Numbered from the stretch's first letter, positions 1 to 9,714 are shown. The stretch: 64,000 bases of DNA from an uncultured Alloprevotella sp. (GCA_944322095.1 CALUNU010000004.1:101315-165314), one strand, 5' to 3'. Program-made: numbers and translations. Notes: generated by a model not told the origin, from the sequence alone.

Positions 1-8
1 CAAGGCCT

Positions 9-358
9 GTGCGCTATATGGCAAACCGTTAAAGCGGACGCGCGCCTTCGTCCGCCTTTTAGCGAGATTTTCGCCCGTCCATGCGGCCCTTTGGCCGAAA
101 CATCCCATGGAATCAGATTTCCATCCCATGGATTCGCCGATCCAAGGGATGGAAATTTCGATCCAAGGCCACTTTCGGAAGGAAAAATGGGGTCGAAACG
201 TGCCATATAGTGGCGAAAAAACCATTTTCGGGCGTCTCTGCGGCAGAGTATTTGACGGATATGCCTGAACATCAAGTCTTTATGATTTTCGCGTATTTGC
301 GAGCAAAGGCGCAGTCGGTCGAAAATAATCGATTCTCCGTGTTAAAAAACAGCGGTCT
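9..358 (+). repeat. 340-bp interspersed element, copy 1
   Basis: First of four copies. It starts with TGTGCGCTATATGGCA, followed by a hairpin with arms GCGGACG/CGTCCGC (near 34-57). Three 15-bp palindrome-like units lie at 98-112, 119-133 and 140-154, exactly 21 bp apart; the third is degenerate. A partial inverted copy of the start (TGCCATATAG) lies near 201-210. It ends at the motif CTCCGTGTTAAAAAAC. Left limit uncertain because the window starts here. Confidence 0.8.
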
Positions 359-369
359 TAGGAGGGGCG

Positions 370-400
370 GTGAGAGGCGCGATTCATCGCGTCGCTACGC
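370..400 (+). repeat. Short palindromic repeat, copy 1
   Basis: Palindrome around GCGCGATTCATCGCG followed by GTCGCTACGCTGGC. It resembles the GAGACGCGATGAATCGCGTC repeats found six more times in the window. It abuts the right end of the 340-bp element. Confidence 0.6.
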
Positions 401-549
401 TGGCAACATCCCCTCATCGCGGCGGCATGTCCCGCCCCGTTGTCTGCCCCTCCTCCTCTCCCACACCTTCCCACCAACGCAAACCGCCCCGCACGGCTGC
501 CGGGGCAGGGTGCGGGGCGGATGATGGGGGATTGTTGGCGGGGCGTGCC

Positions 550-3500
550 TCAGGGCTCGCACGTGAGGCGGAAGCCGGCCGTTTGGGTGCTGAACTCGGG
601 GGCGTAGACGCTTTGCAGCACGGCCGTGCCGCACGAGTAGTTGCCCGCGCGGTCCACCAGGTGCTCGTCGGTGAGCGTGTAGCGGCCTTTGGGCAGGCGC
701 TCGATGAAATATTCGGTCGAGGCGTCGCGCACGGCGCGGTAGCCCCAGAGGCCTGAGGCGAGCGATGTGTAGCCCGAGAGCGGGCGCACGGGGGCCAGAC
801 AGGCGGGGCGGGCCGAGCGCAGGCAGACGAAGTCGAAGTCGCGGTCGGCCGTCACGGCAAACTGTGTGCGCACGCGCTCGCCGCGCCGCACGCTGCTGCC
901 CTCGGCCAGCGGCTGCCAGGCGCCGTCGCGCCATACGTGGAACGTGCGTTCAACGCGCAGGCCGTTTCCGTAGGTGGCGGCGTCGGTGGCGGGCAGGGTG
1001 TAGCGCACGTAGACGGCGCCCCACGAGAGGCCGCGCTCCTGCTTGTCGACCGTGAGCGAGGTGGCACCGAGCGTGCGTTCGTCGGCAAAGTCGGTGCGGG
1101 CGTAGCCTGCGGGAGCGTCGGGCGTAGCGGCGGTGCTGCCCTCGGCCAGTGTGGTGCGGCCCTTGCTGAGCCGCCACGTGAGCGGACTGTGGCCGCCGTC
1201 GAGCGGCATGACGCGGCTGTCGACGGGCGACGTGACGAGCAGGGCATAGACGGCGTCGGCCGTGGCGCGCGGCGTGGTCCACATCTGCGTGCGCTTTTGC
1301 TGCATGAGCCAGAGGCGCAGCTCGTCGACGGTGGCACGCTCCGTGGGGTCGGCGCGCAGCAGGGCTTCTATGACAGCCGTCTGCGTGGGAATCTTATAAG
1401 CCTCGCGGGTGAGCGGGGCGCGACGCGAGTCGAAGTAGCGGCCCATGTCGGGCGTGGCAACGCTGTGCTCCACGAGCGAACGCAGGGCGGTGCGTGCCTG
1501 TTCATAGTCGGCATGAAGCGCCAGCACGGAGGCCCGCAGCGCTTTGTCGTCGAGCGTTTCGCCGGCAGGCGTGCGGCGGGCCTTGGCCAGCAGGTAGCGC
1601 TCGACGTCGGCGGCAGCACCCTCGGCCTTGGCGCCACGCAAGCCGCGGATGTAGAGATATTGCAGCTGGTCGTGGCTGATGTCGAGCTCGGAGCCCGTGC
1701 GTTGCTCTTCGGCCTTCATGCGTTCCACCTGTGCGGCCACGTGGCCGTCGAGCCAGCCGAGGGCCCGGTCGAGCAGGGCGCGGGCCTCGCTGTCGGAGCC
1801 GACGGCTTCGAGGCGGGCCAGGAGCACGGCCACGTCGGTGGTGACGTGCTGGTTGCCGCTCATGCCGCGGAACCAGGCCCACGAGCCGTCGGGGCGTTGC
1901 AGGGCGCGCAGGCGGTCGAGCGCCGTGAGGCGGCGGGCCGCCATGGTGGCGCCGTCGAAGAGGCGGGCCAGCGAGCGGGCGCGCTCGGCCTCGGTGGAGG
2001 CCTCGGTCATCCAGGGCGTTTCGGCCAGGAGCACCTGCTTGAGGTCGGGGTTGTCCTGCATGAGGCGGGCCCACGGGCTGCATTCCTTGCTCCGGTCGCT
2101 CCAACGTGCGGCCAGGGCGCCTATCCCGGGGTTGAAGCGGGCCACGGCGTCGGCCATGACGACGGCATAGTAGCGCGAGGCCAGGGTGACGGCGTCGTTG
2201 CCGGGCGTTTCGGCGAGCGGGGGCAGGGCGCTCACGGCATACCACGTGGGGTTGGTGGCCGTCTCGACGGTGAGGTGGCGGCCGGCGGCCTGCCTGCTGT
2301 CGGACCAGAGGGTGTCGATGCGCAGCGTGCGCGTGCCCTCGCCGGTGAGCGAGAAGGGTAGCGAGCGCACCACGCTCACGCGGTCGGACAGCACGGGAAG
2401 CAGGTGTTCCTCGCCGTCGGCAAAGCGCCCGCTCTCGGCCGTGAAGCGACAAATGAGCACGTCGGCCTCGTCGTCGGCCGTAAAGGGGAAATAAAAAGTG
2501 CGGGCGCCGCGGGGCAGCAGGTCGAAGCGTTCGCTGAGGCGGGCCACGACGCGGCCTGTGGCGGCGTCGGTGAGCGTGCACACCAGCGTGCCGCGCAGAC
2601 GGCTGTCGGTGAGGTTGCGCAGCGTGGCCGGCAGCTCCGTGCGGTCGCCGCTGCGCACGAAGCGCGGCATGGCGGCCTGCACCATGAAGTCCTTGCGGGC
2701 CGTGACGGTCGTGTCGAGGCGGCCATAGTTGAGCTCAAGGTCGTGGGCCAGCGCTTCGAACGCCCACGACGTGAGGCTTTCGGGCAGGGTGAAGGCGATG
2801 CTCACGTTGCCCTGCGCGTCGGTGCGCAGCGAGGGGTGGAAAAAGGCCGTTTCGGCGAAGTTGTTGCGAGCCTCCGTCTCCTCGCCTCCGGCGCCAATCT
2901 CGGTGGGAGCGGCCTTGGCTGCGGCTTTCTGCTCGACGGAGCCCATGGCGGCTTCGTCGGCAACGACGGCTTCGGCCAGGGCAGCGTTGCTGCGCAGCAT
3001 CACTCTGCCCGTGCGTCCGGCCATGGCGAAGAGGACGTTGCGCCCAAGGCCGTAGCGGCTGAACAGACGGTCGTCCCACCGTGTGAAGGCGAGGGCCCGG
3101 ACGTCCTCAGCCCGGAGGGGGGCTGCCCCCGAGAGCGTGAACGACGGGCGCCACGGCTCGGTCCAGAACAGGTGGGGCAGGCGGCGCGGGAAATAGAGGT
3201 AGAGATTCCACGGGTTCGTAGTGAAGGCGTCGAGCGAGGCGTCGTAGAGGCGCGCCATGAGCGAGGCGCGTGCCGGCGTGCCGTCGGGGTGCTCGATGTG
3301 CAGGCGCCACTCTTCGTCCTGCCCCGGGGTGAGGCGGCTGCGGAAGGTGGTCCAACGCAGGACGAGGCGCTTGTCGGGCAGGGGCTTACTGATGTCGGTA
3401 CTTTGCGTGTGGAGCCGGCCGTCGGTCAGAAGGGCCAGGTTGAGGCGGGCGCCGTCACCCCATTCGGGGCGCCAGGTGAGGTCGAAACGCAGCAGGTTGC

Positions 3501-6150
3501 CGTCGAGCCGTATGCGGCGGCTCTCGACGAGGCCGCGTGCAGTGTAGAGATCGTAGAAGAGCGTGGCATCGCGGCGGGCACTGCCCACAAGAACGAGGCA
3601 GCTGTCGCCCGCTTCGTTGGGGCGCACGTGGCAAAACCAGGCAGTGTCGGTGGGTGGCACCGTGTCGTGTTCGGAGAAGAGGACGAAGGGTTCTGTCACG
3701 GCGAAAGAGTCGGTCGAAAAGCCGTCCATGTCGAACGTCATGGTGTAGGCACCCGAGGGGAGCGCGGCCAGGGCCGACGGGCGGAACGGACGGCCCGCCG
3801 TGAACGGGCCGGAGATAACGGGCTTGCCTTCACGCCGTACGGTGTAGGTGCCGTTGCCGCCCAGTTCGCGGTAGGCGGCGTTGTAGAAGTGGACGACGGT
3901 CGCCGGCAGCTGCTCGCGGCAGACTGTTTCTGGCCATTGGACGGACAGGCTGTATGGGCGTGTTGTGGCCGTGAGCACTTGCGTGGCGCTCATCGTCTCG
4001 CCGTTCTCGGCCGTGACGTCGAGCGTGGCGGTAAAGACGAAGCGGTTGAAGCCCGGGCGCAGACGGATGGCCGCGCTGTCGGGCGTGAGGGGTACGGAGA
4101 AGGCATAGCGGCCGGCCGAGTCGGTGGCGACGGTGCCCGAGGCCTCATAGGGTCCCGTGTTGCCGTAGAGCGAACGACGTACGACGCGGTAGCGCAGTGT
4201 GGCACCTGCCAGGGGCAGACCGGTATAGGTGGACACACGGCCCGTGAGGCGCACCGTATCGCCTAAAGCATAGGCGCCGTCGGGCTCGTCGGGGGTGAGG
4301 CTGAACGTAGGCCGTTTGTATTCTTCGACGCGGAAGGAGCAGACGGACGAAAGGCCGTTCGTGTCGACGCGGACGGAGAAGTGGCCGGGCAGGCATACGT
4401 CGGGCAGGCGAAACTCGCCGCCCGCCGTGCCGAAGGCGTCGGTGCGCCCGGTGACTGTGGCCACGGCCCGCCCGTTTGCATCGTGCAGGCGGAACAGGAG
4501 GTCGCGCCCGGCGAGCACACTGAGGCTGTCGCCCCGGCCCGTGTAGGCCACGGCGCCGAAGCGTACCGTCTGGCCGGGCCGGTAGATGGCGCGGTCGGTG
4601 TAGAGGTTGAGGCGGAGATAGGGCAGCGTGTCGGCCGTTGTGCTGCCGGTGTGGTAGATATGACGGCCGATCGAGGGAGAGAAACGGTCATCACCCGCTT
4701 CGGGATAGATGGCTGAAACACCTCGCATCATGTCGCGGTCGAGCCAAAGAAAACCCTCGGCATCGGGGCCGACTACGGCACGCTGCGTGCGTTTGCCGTT
4801 TTCGTCGGCCATGAGCAGCAGGCGGCCGTCGGGCAGCATGGCGCCGCTCTCTCCGTCGACGAGGGCCACGCGCGTGCGGCCGTCGGGCATGACGAGCGAG
4901 ATGGGGCGCACGGCCGATACGTTCACGACGTGGCGGTCCATGGTGCGGCCGTCGGCCGTGAGCTCGCACAGGTAGAGGCCTGCGGCGGGCAGCGTGATGT
5001 GGATCGTGTCGTTGTCCCAACGGTGGGGCGGGCGGGCGTCGTATTTCAGTTCGGCGGAGCAGACGGCCTTGCCCGCGCGGCGGGCAATCTTGTCCATCTT
5101 TTCAAAAAGCAACGGGTCGGAAGCGCTGATGCGCAGCGGGCGCAGCGCGAGGCGGGCGTGCCCGACGGCGCGGGAGCGCAGCACGACGTCGATGGTGGCG
5201 CCGGGATGGAGCGGCATGGCGGGGAGCGTGGCGCTCAGCCGCGGCTGCTCTTGCGCGGCCACGTAGTTGCGCAGCACGGCGGCGCGCTTTTCGCGGCCGT
5301 AGCGGGCAATGGCCTTGCGGGCATGGGCGAGCCGTTCCACATCGCCGATGGCGGGCACTGAGGGCAGCTGTGTCAGGGCAATGTAGGTCTCGACGTTCTC
5401 GGGCAGGTCGGCATATTCGTCGGCCAGGCTGAGCAGGTCGGCGTAGTGGCGCTCAACGGCGGCCGCGTTGGCCGTGCGGTAGGTGGCGTCGAGAGCTGCG
5501 ATGCGTGCCAGCAGCGCCGCGGGCCGGTGGCCGTGCTCCTGGTAGAAGCGGGCCGTCCTATTATATATGGAGGGCACCATGGCAGCCCAGTCGTCCTTGG
5601 CCCGCGAGAGAGAGCCGAGGCCGTCGGCCGCCGTGCGCACCAGTACGCTCAGCAGGTCGTCGGCAAAGTAGCGGCGGCTGTCCTCGCCCTTGACAAAGAG
5701 GGGCAGATAGTCGGTCACGCGGGCCGCGGCCAGCGCTTCGGGCTCGGCCAGCGAGGCCAGCAGGTGGTGGGCCGCCAGCCGCGTGCGGGCCGTGTCGGCA
5801 GCGAAGCTGGCGGCGTAGAGCTGCCCCAGGGCCGAGTGCCACAGCGCCTTGACGGCGGGGCGCTTCTCGGCGGCCAGGGCGGCCTCCATGCGGCCGGCCA
5901 CCGACGCGGCGCTGTCGGTCGAGATGTTGTCCCAGAGCAGGTGCTCGGTGAGCATGGCCCGCAGCAGTTCGCCGTCGTTGCCTTCGGCCAGCGCCTTGCG
6001 GCGGATGCTTTCGGTGTGGCCCAGGGCCGTGCGGGGCAGGTCGTCCCCGCAGGCTTCTTCCACTTGTTTCCAAAGTCGGGAGAAACTTTGTCCCGACGCT
6101 CCGGCTGCCAGCCAGAGCGGCAGGAGCAAGATGAGCAGGATGCGTTTCAT
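550..6150 (-). CDS. Alpha-2-macroglobulin family protein
   Basis: A very large envelope protein of 1866 residues. Bacterial members of this family are thought to trap or inhibit proteases or act in envelope homeostasis. A signal peptide is visible (MKRILLILLLPLWLAAGASG), so I start at the Met at 6150 rather than 32 codons upstream. An MG2-like domain lies near residues 505-600 (LNLYTDRAIYRPGQTV) and the conserved macroglobulin region near 1100 (TLPESLTSWAFEALAHD). The alpha-helical region follows from about 1310. The thioester motif CxEQ is missing: the matching segment reads ETPGNDAVTLASRY, as in many Bacteroidetes members. It starts 10 bp after the YbhN-like gene, so the two are probably one operon. 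Confidence 0.9.
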   Translation of the reverse strand: MKRILLILLLPLWLAAGASGQSFSRLWKQVEEACGDDLPRTALGHTESIRRKALAEGNDGELLRAMLTEHLLWDNISTDSAASVAGRMEAALAAEKRPAVKALWHSALGQLYAASFAADTARTRLAAHHLLASLAEPEALAAARVTDYLPLFVKGEDSRRYFADDLLSVLVRTAADGLGSLSRAKDDWAAMVPSIYNRTARFYQEHGHRPAALLARIAALDATYRTANAAAVERHYADLLSLADEYADLPENVETYIALTQLPSVPAIGDVERLAHARKAIARYGREKRAAVLRNYVAAQEQPRLSATLPAMPLHPGATIDVVLRSRAVGHARLALRPLRISASDPLLFEKMDKIARRAGKAVCSAELKYDARPPHRWDNDTIHITLPAAGLYLCELTADGRTMDRHVVNVSAVRPISLVMPDGRTRVALVDGESGAMLPDGRLLLMADENGKRTQRAVVGPDAEGFLWLDRDMMRGVSAIYPEAGDDRFSPSIGRHIYHTGSTTADTLPYLRLNLYTDRAIYRPGQTVRFGAVAYTGRGDSLSVLAGRDLLFRLHDANGRAVATVTGRTDAFGTAGGEFRLPDVCLPGHFSVRVDTNGLSSVCSFRVEEYKRPTFSLTPDEPDGAYALGDTVRLTGRVSTYTGLPLAGATLRYRVVRRSLYGNTGPYEASGTVATDSAGRYAFSVPLTPDSAAIRLRPGFNRFVFTATLDVTAENGETMSATQVLTATTRPYSLSVQWPETVCREQLPATVVHFYNAAYRELGGNGTYTVRREGKPVISGPFTAGRPFRPSALAALPSGAYTMTFDMDGFSTDSFAVTEPFVLFSEHDTVPPTDTAWFCHVRPNEAGDSCLVLVGSARRDATLFYDLYTARGLVESRRIRLDGNLLRFDLTWRPEWGDGARLNLALLTDGRLHTQSTDISKPLPDKRLVLRWTTFRSRLTPGQDEEWRLHIEHPDGTPARASLMARLYDASLDAFTTNPWNLYLYFPRRLPHLFWTEPWRPSFTLSGAAPLRAEDVRALAFTRWDDRLFSRYGLGRNVLFAMAGRTGRVMLRSNAALAEAVVADEAAMGSVEQKAAAKAAPTEIGAGGEETEARNNFAETAFFHPSLRTDAQGNVSIAFTLPESLTSWAFEALAHDLELNYGRLDTTVTARKDFMVQAAMPRFVRSGDRTELPATLRNLTDSRLRGTLVCTLTDAATGRVVARLSERFDLLPRGARTFYFPFTADDEADVLICRFTAESGRFADGEEHLLPVLSDRVSVVRSLPFSLTGEGTRTLRIDTLWSDSRQAAGRHLTVETATNPTWYAVSALPPLAETPGNDAVTLASRYYAVVMADAVARFNPGIGALAARWSDRSKECSPWARLMQDNPDLKQVLLAETPWMTEASTEAERARSLARLFDGATMAARRLTALDRLRALQRPDGSWAWFRGMSGNQHVTTDVAVLLARLEAVGSDSEARALLDRALGWLDGHVAAQVERMKAEEQRTGSELDISHDQLQYLYIRGLRGAKAEGAAADVERYLLAKARRTPAGETLDDKALRASVLALHADYEQARTALRSLVEHSVATPDMGRYFDSRRAPLTREAYKIPTQTAVIEALLRADPTERATVDELRLWLMQQKRTQMWTTPRATADAVYALLVTSPVDSRVMPLDGGHSPLTWRLSKGRTTLAEGSTAATPDAPAGYARTDFADERTLGATSLTVDKQERGLSWGAVYVRYTLPATDAATYGNGLRVERTFHVWRDGAWQPLAEGSSVRRGERVRTQFAVTADRDFDFVCLRSARPACLAPVRPLSGYTSLASGLWGYRAVRDASTEYFIERLPKGRYTLTDEHLVDRAGNYSCGTAVLQSVYAPEFSTQTAGFRLTCEP

Positions 6151-6160
6151 GTCGATTGCG

Positions 6161-7177
6161 TTATGTGTGGTTTCGTTGATGTTTATACTTGAGGTAGCGG
6201 CGGGCGCGAAGGAACATTCCGCCATAAAACGTGGCATAGGCCACAAGGCCCAGCAGCATGACGAGCAGCGTGCGCAGGCCGTGGGTGACGAGGGCGAAGC
6301 CGCGTGCTACTTCGCGGCCTACGTTGTGAATGCGTGTGAGGGTTTCGATGATGGCATAGTGCCACGGGCCCGCCCCTCCGGGTGTGGGCAGCAGCATGCC
6401 CACGCTGGCCATGGCAAAGACCTGAAGGGCCTCGCGCCAGCCCACAAAGGACAGCGATTCGAAGCAGGGAACGAGCAGAAAGAGTTGGAGGAAATTGCTC
6501 AGCCAGATGCCTGCGCACAGCAGGACGAAGCGGAGCGGGCTTTTCAGGCGCGAGATGGCCGACATGCCGCGCCACAGGTTGCTGAAAAACGAATGCAGCC
6601 GTCGGCGCAGGGGAATGGAGACGGCCAGCAGCAGGCAGGCGACGCCAACGATGATGAGGGCCACGGCATAGCCGGGCAGGCGCTGTCCGAGGCCGCCGGT
6701 CATGCGGCCGAGCAGGGCCGTCGTGTCCGACCAGCGCACGGTGACGGCGGCCACCACCACGAAGAGCAGGCAGCAGACGTCGGCCAGTTTTTCCACCACG
6801 ACGGTGCCCAGCGCCCGCGAGGCTACGGCGGCGTTGCCCCGGCGCAGGAGCAGGCAGCGCGTGAGCTCGCCGAGGCGCGGTGTGACGCTGTTGATGAGGT
6901 AAGATATGAACACGAGCTCGATGGCGTGCTTCAGTCGGACTTCAACTCCGGCCGACCCGAGCAGCATCTGCCAGCGAACGGAGCGCAGCACGTTGGCCAC
7001 GATGCCAAAGAGCAATGCTGCCGCCATCCACAAGGCGTGGTCGCGGTGGCAGACGACTTCCAGCAGGCTGCGAAAGTCGAAATCGCTGTAAAGCCAGGCC
7101 ATCATGGCCACGCCTGCCAAGGTGAAAACAACGATGGTGGCGGCCCGGCGCAGGGTCTGCTGCTTGCTTGTCGGCAT
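6161..7177 (-). CDS. YbhN/AglD-type flippase-like membrane protein (UPF0104)
   Basis: Polytopic inner-membrane protein of 338 residues in the lysylphosphatidylglycerol-synthase-type transmembrane family. Such proteins are usually linked to moving lipids or lipid-linked glycans, but the substrate here is unknown. Several hydrophobic helices are visible, with family-typical segments such as VFISYLINSVTPRLGELTR near residue 95 and LLPTPGGAGPWHY in the C-terminal half. I chose the Met at 7177 (MPTSKQQ) because the 39 codons upstream are not membrane-like and contain the promoter. The alpha-2-macroglobulin gene follows after 10 bp. Confidence 0.82.
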   Translation of the reverse strand: MPTSKQQTLRRAATIVVFTLAGVAMMAWLYSDFDFRSLLEVVCHRDHALWMAAALLFGIVANVLRSVRWQMLLGSAGVEVRLKHAIELVFISYLINSVTPRLGELTRCLLLRRGNAAVASRALGTVVVEKLADVCCLLFVVVAAVTVRWSDTTALLGRMTGGLGQRLPGYAVALIIVGVACLLLAVSIPLRRRLHSFFSNLWRGMSAISRLKSPLRFVLLCAGIWLSNFLQLFLLVPCFESLSFVGWREALQVFAMASVGMLLPTPGGAGPWHYAIIETLTRIHNVGREVARGFALVTHGLRTLLVMLLGLVAYATFYGGMFLRARRYLKYKHQRNHT

Positions 7178-7279
7178 GGTTGGCTCGTTGTGTTGGCAAA
7201 GATGGAGGAAGGCGTGCGTCCAGACGGGAACATCTTGTTTTCCGCGCATGGAGGCCGCCCTCGTTGCTGTCTTTACGGG

Positions 7280-7287
7280 CAAAGATA
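7280..7287 (-). promoter_or_regulatory. Probable -7 box for the YbhN/macroglobulin operon
   Basis: On the minus strand TATCTTTG fits the Bacteroidetes -7 consensus TAnnTTTG, about 100 bp before the start codon. No clear TTG was found at -33. Confidence 0.5.
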
Positions 7288-7375
7288 GGTACAAGCCGTG
7301 CGAAAAGGGCCGCGAGCGAAACGAATTAACCTTTTTTGTGCGCGAAAGCGGGATGTTGCGGAAACGTGAGGCGGA

Positions 7376-7402
7376 AAAAGCGTGATGCGGCGTCGCTTTT
7401 TC
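7376..7402 (-). terminator. Terminator after rnhB
   Basis: Inverted repeat with arms AAAAAGCG/CGCTTTTT directly after the rnhB stop codon; read on the minus strand it ends in a T-run. Confidence 0.6.
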
Positions 7403-7405
7403 ATC

Positions 7406-8047
7406 TCAGGGGGCGGGCTGTGTGCCGGTGTCGGCCGTGGCGGCGTCGAACAGGCCGGGCTGTGCGGCTTCGGGCAGCCGGAAGGAGCGGCGGTGCCACG
7501 GCGTCAGGCCGTAAAGGGCGATGCCGCGGCAATGCTCGCGGGTGGGGTAGCCCGCGTTGTGGTTCCAGCCGTAGCGGGGAAACTCCTCGTGCAGACGGGC
7601 CATGAAGTCGTCGCGGCAGGTTTTGGCCAGGATGCTGGCCGCGGCGATGGAAAGATAGCGGCCGTCGCCTTTGACGATGGTGGTGTGCGGTGTTGTGCCG
7701 TAGGGCTTGAAGCGGTTGCCGTCCACGATGACATAGGACGGCCGCAGGCTGAGGGCGTCGAGCGCGCGGTGAATGGCCAGGATGCTTGCGTTGAGGATGT
7801 TGACCGTATCGATCTCTTCGGGCGAGGCCGAGGCCACAGCCCAGGCCAGGGCGTCGCGCTCGATCTCCTCGCGCAGGCGGTAGCGGCGTCGGGCGGTGAG
7901 CTGTTTTGAGTCGTTGAGGGCGGCGTTTTCATAGTCGGGTGCGAAGATGACGGCCGCCGCAAAGACGGGGCCTGCCAGACAGCCGCGGCCGGCCTCGTCG
8001 CACCCGGCCTCGGGCAGCCGTTCCCGCTGATAATGCGACAGGAGCAC
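7406..8047 (-). CDS. rnhB: Ribonuclease HII
   Basis: Cleaves the RNA strand of RNA-DNA hybrids and removes single ribonucleotides from DNA. It has 213 residues, normal for the family. The N-terminal motif CDEAGRGCLAGPV carries the catalytic Asp-Glu pair; NDSKQL, the VIVDGN segment and SILAKTCRDDFM follow as expected. It lies 5 bp after the YbjQ-like gene on the same strand, so the two are likely co-transcribed, and a terminator follows at once. The C-terminal tail (FDAATADTGTQPAP) is low complexity and probably dispensable. Confidence 0.95.
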   Translation of the reverse strand: MLLSHYQRERLPEAGCDEAGRGCLAGPVFAAAVIFAPDYENAALNDSKQLTARRRYRLREEIERDALAWAVASASPEEIDTVNILNASILAIHRALDALSLRPSYVIVDGNRFKPYGTTPHTTIVKGDGRYLSIAAASILAKTCRDDFMARLHEEFPRYGWNHNAGYPTREHCRGIALYGLTPWHRRSFRLPEAAQPGLFDAATADTGTQPAP

Positions 8048-8052
8048 GGCTT

Positions 8053-8367
8053 TCAGAGCTTGACGGCCGTACCCGTGAGGATGAGCACGAACATCGAGCC
8101 GTCGCCGAAGCTGCTGATTTCGGCACCGATGCCAACGACGGCGTCGGCCCCCAGGGCTGCCGCGCGTGCTTCCAGTTCGCTGTATGCTTTGTCGCGCGTT
8201 TCCTGCAAAACGTCTTCGTATGCTTTGGAGCGACCGCCCACGAGGTTTTTCCAGCCGGCCATGATGTCGCGCACGACGTTCGTGCCGTAAATGCTTTCGG
8301 CCGTCACGATGCCCAGGTATTCGCGGATGGGGCGGCCTTCGAGGGTGGGAGTGGTGGAAAGAATCAT
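8053..8367 (-). CDS. YbjQ/UPF0145 family protein
   Basis: Small cytosolic protein of 104 residues in the YbjQ (UPF0145, heavy-metal-binding-like) family, which forms oligomeric rings of unknown function. Family features seen are the N-terminal MILSTTPTLEGRPIREYLGIVTAE, the central block beginning GTNVVRDIMAG, and the glycine-rich ALGADAVVGIGAEISSFG near the C-terminus. It sits between the sufS terminator and rnhB. No clear promoter was found in the short gap upstream, so transcription may come from suf read-through. Confidence 0.85.
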   Translation of the reverse strand: MILSTTPTLEGRPIREYLGIVTAESIYGTNVVRDIMAGWKNLVGGRSKAYEDVLQETRDKAYSELEARAAALGADAVVGIGAEISSFGDGSMFVLILTGTAVKL

Positions 8368-8389
8368 GATTTCTGTTTATGGATGATAA

Positions 8390-8427
8390 GAAAAACGAAG
8401 GGCAGGCCTTGCCGTGAAAGCCTGCCC
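8390..8427 (-). terminator. Terminator after sufS
   Basis: Stem GGGCAGGC/GCCTGCCC followed, on the minus strand, by TTCGTTTTTC. It ends the suf cluster. Confidence 0.75.
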
Positions 8428-8435
8428 GGGTGTGC

Positions 8436-9674
8436 TTAGAACATTTTGCGCACGCGCTCGATGCCCTCGGCCAGGGCGTCCACTTCGGCCCGTGTGTTGT
8501 AGAGCGCGAACGAGGCCCGTGCCATGCCCTCGACGCCGCAGCGCTGCATGAGGGGTTGTGCGCAGTGGTGGCCCGTGCGTATGGCGATGCCCAGGCGGTC
8601 GAGCAGCGTACCGAGGTCGAGGGGATGTATGTCGCCCACGTTGAAAGCCACGACGGCGTCCTTGTTGTCGGTTGTTCCGTAGAGCTTCATGCCCTTGATA
8701 GCGCCGAGACGTTCCATGGCGTAGCGCGTGAGGCGGCGTTCGTGGGCCGCGATGCGGTCCATGCCGAGGCGGTCCACGTAGTCGAGCGCCACGGCCAGCG
8801 CGTGCGAGGCCACATAGTCGGGGGTACCCGCCTCGAACTTATAGGGCAGGCCTTCGTAGGTTGTTTTCTCGAACGTGACGTGGGCTATCATCTCGCCTCC
8901 GCCCTGATAGGGGGGCATGCGGTCCAGCAAGTCCTCGCGCCCGTAGAGCACGCCGATGCCTGTCGGGCCGTACACCTTGTGGCCGCTGAACGTGAGGAAG
9001 TCGCAGCCGAGCTCGCCCACGTCCACGCGGAAGTGGGGCACGCTTTGCGCCCCGTCCGCCAGGAAGAGCGCGCCGTGGGCGTGGGCCACGTCGGCCATGT
9101 GGCGCACGGGGTTCACCGTGCCCAGCACGTTGCTCACGTGGGCTGCACATACCAGGCGGGTGCGCGGGGTGAAGAGACGTTCGTAGGCGTCGAGCCGCAG
9201 GGCGCCGCTGTCGTCCATCGGAACGACCTTGATGACGATGCCTTTGCGCTCACGCAGCATCTGCCAGGGCACGATGTCGGAGTGGTGCTCCATGACGGTG
9301 AGTATCACTTCGTCGCCTTCGTGGAGCAGGGTCTCGCCCAGCGACGTGGCCACGAGGTTGAGGCTTTCGGTCGTGCCGCGCGTGAAGACGATTTCGGCCG
9401 CCGAGCGTGCTCCGATGAAGGCCCGCACGCGTTCGCGGGCCTGCTCGTGTAGCTCGGTGGCCTGTTGCGAGAGGAAGTGGACGCCGCGGTGCACGTTGGC
9501 GTTGACGGAATAATATTCGTTCACCATGGCCTCGACGACGCAGCGCGGCTTTTGGGTGGTGGCGGCGTTGTCCAGGTAGACGAGGGGGCGGCCGTACACC
9601 TCGCGGCTCAGGATAGGAAAGTCCGCGCGGACGGCGTCCACGTCATAGGGGGTGGTGTCAGTGGGAGCAGGCAT
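8436..9674 (-). CDS. sufS: Cysteine desulfurase SufS
   Basis: PLP enzyme that takes sulfur from cysteine for SUF-type iron-sulfur cluster assembly. It has 412 residues. The PLP lysine lies in TFSGHKVYGPTGIG, the N-terminal motif YLDNAATTQKP is standard, and the sulfur-carrying cysteine is in RTGHHCAQPLM. It is the last gene of sufC-sufD-sufS and is followed by a strong terminator. No sufE or sufU partner is encoded next to it. Confidence 0.96.
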   Translation of the reverse strand: MPAPTDTTPYDVDAVRADFPILSREVYGRPLVYLDNAATTQKPRCVVEAMVNEYYSVNANVHRGVHFLSQQATELHEQARERVRAFIGARSAAEIVFTRGTTESLNLVATSLGETLLHEGDEVILTVMEHHSDIVPWQMLRERKGIVIKVVPMDDSGALRLDAYERLFTPRTRLVCAAHVSNVLGTVNPVRHMADVAHAHGALFLADGAQSVPHFRVDVGELGCDFLTFSGHKVYGPTGIGVLYGREDLLDRMPPYQGGGEMIAHVTFEKTTYEGLPYKFEAGTPDYVASHALAVALDYVDRLGMDRIAAHERRLTRYAMERLGAIKGMKLYGTTDNKDAVVAFNVGDIHPLDLGTLLDRLGIAIRTGHHCAQPLMQRCGVEGMARASFALYNTRAEVDALAEGIERVRKMF

Positions 9675-9714
9675 GTAGGTAGTTGTTTATGGGAAGTGGG
9701 CGTGGGGCGTCCGT

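Larger units (their letters stand above)
1..549. other. Intergenic repeat island at the window start
   Basis: No convincing gene. It holds one copy of the 340-bp interspersed element (9-358), a short palindromic repeat (370-400) and GC-rich sequence up to the 3' end of the macroglobulin gene. An open frame runs through the element, but frames are open in the other copies too and the residues vary freely, so I read it as non-coding. Confidence 0.7.

Noticed and set aside
81..524. Open frame through 340-bp element copy 1, with matching frames in the other three copies (shared IPW repeats and a FAYLRA-like segment)
   Set aside because: Residues outside the palindrome region change freely between copies, a second frame is also open, and there is no consistent start or ribosome-binding site. 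Conserved palindromes explain the repeated peptide.
937..2361. Long open frames antisense to the macroglobulin gene
   Set aside because: Low-complexity Gly/Ala/Arg translations opposite a clear gene; also seen opposite rnr, GH84 and others.
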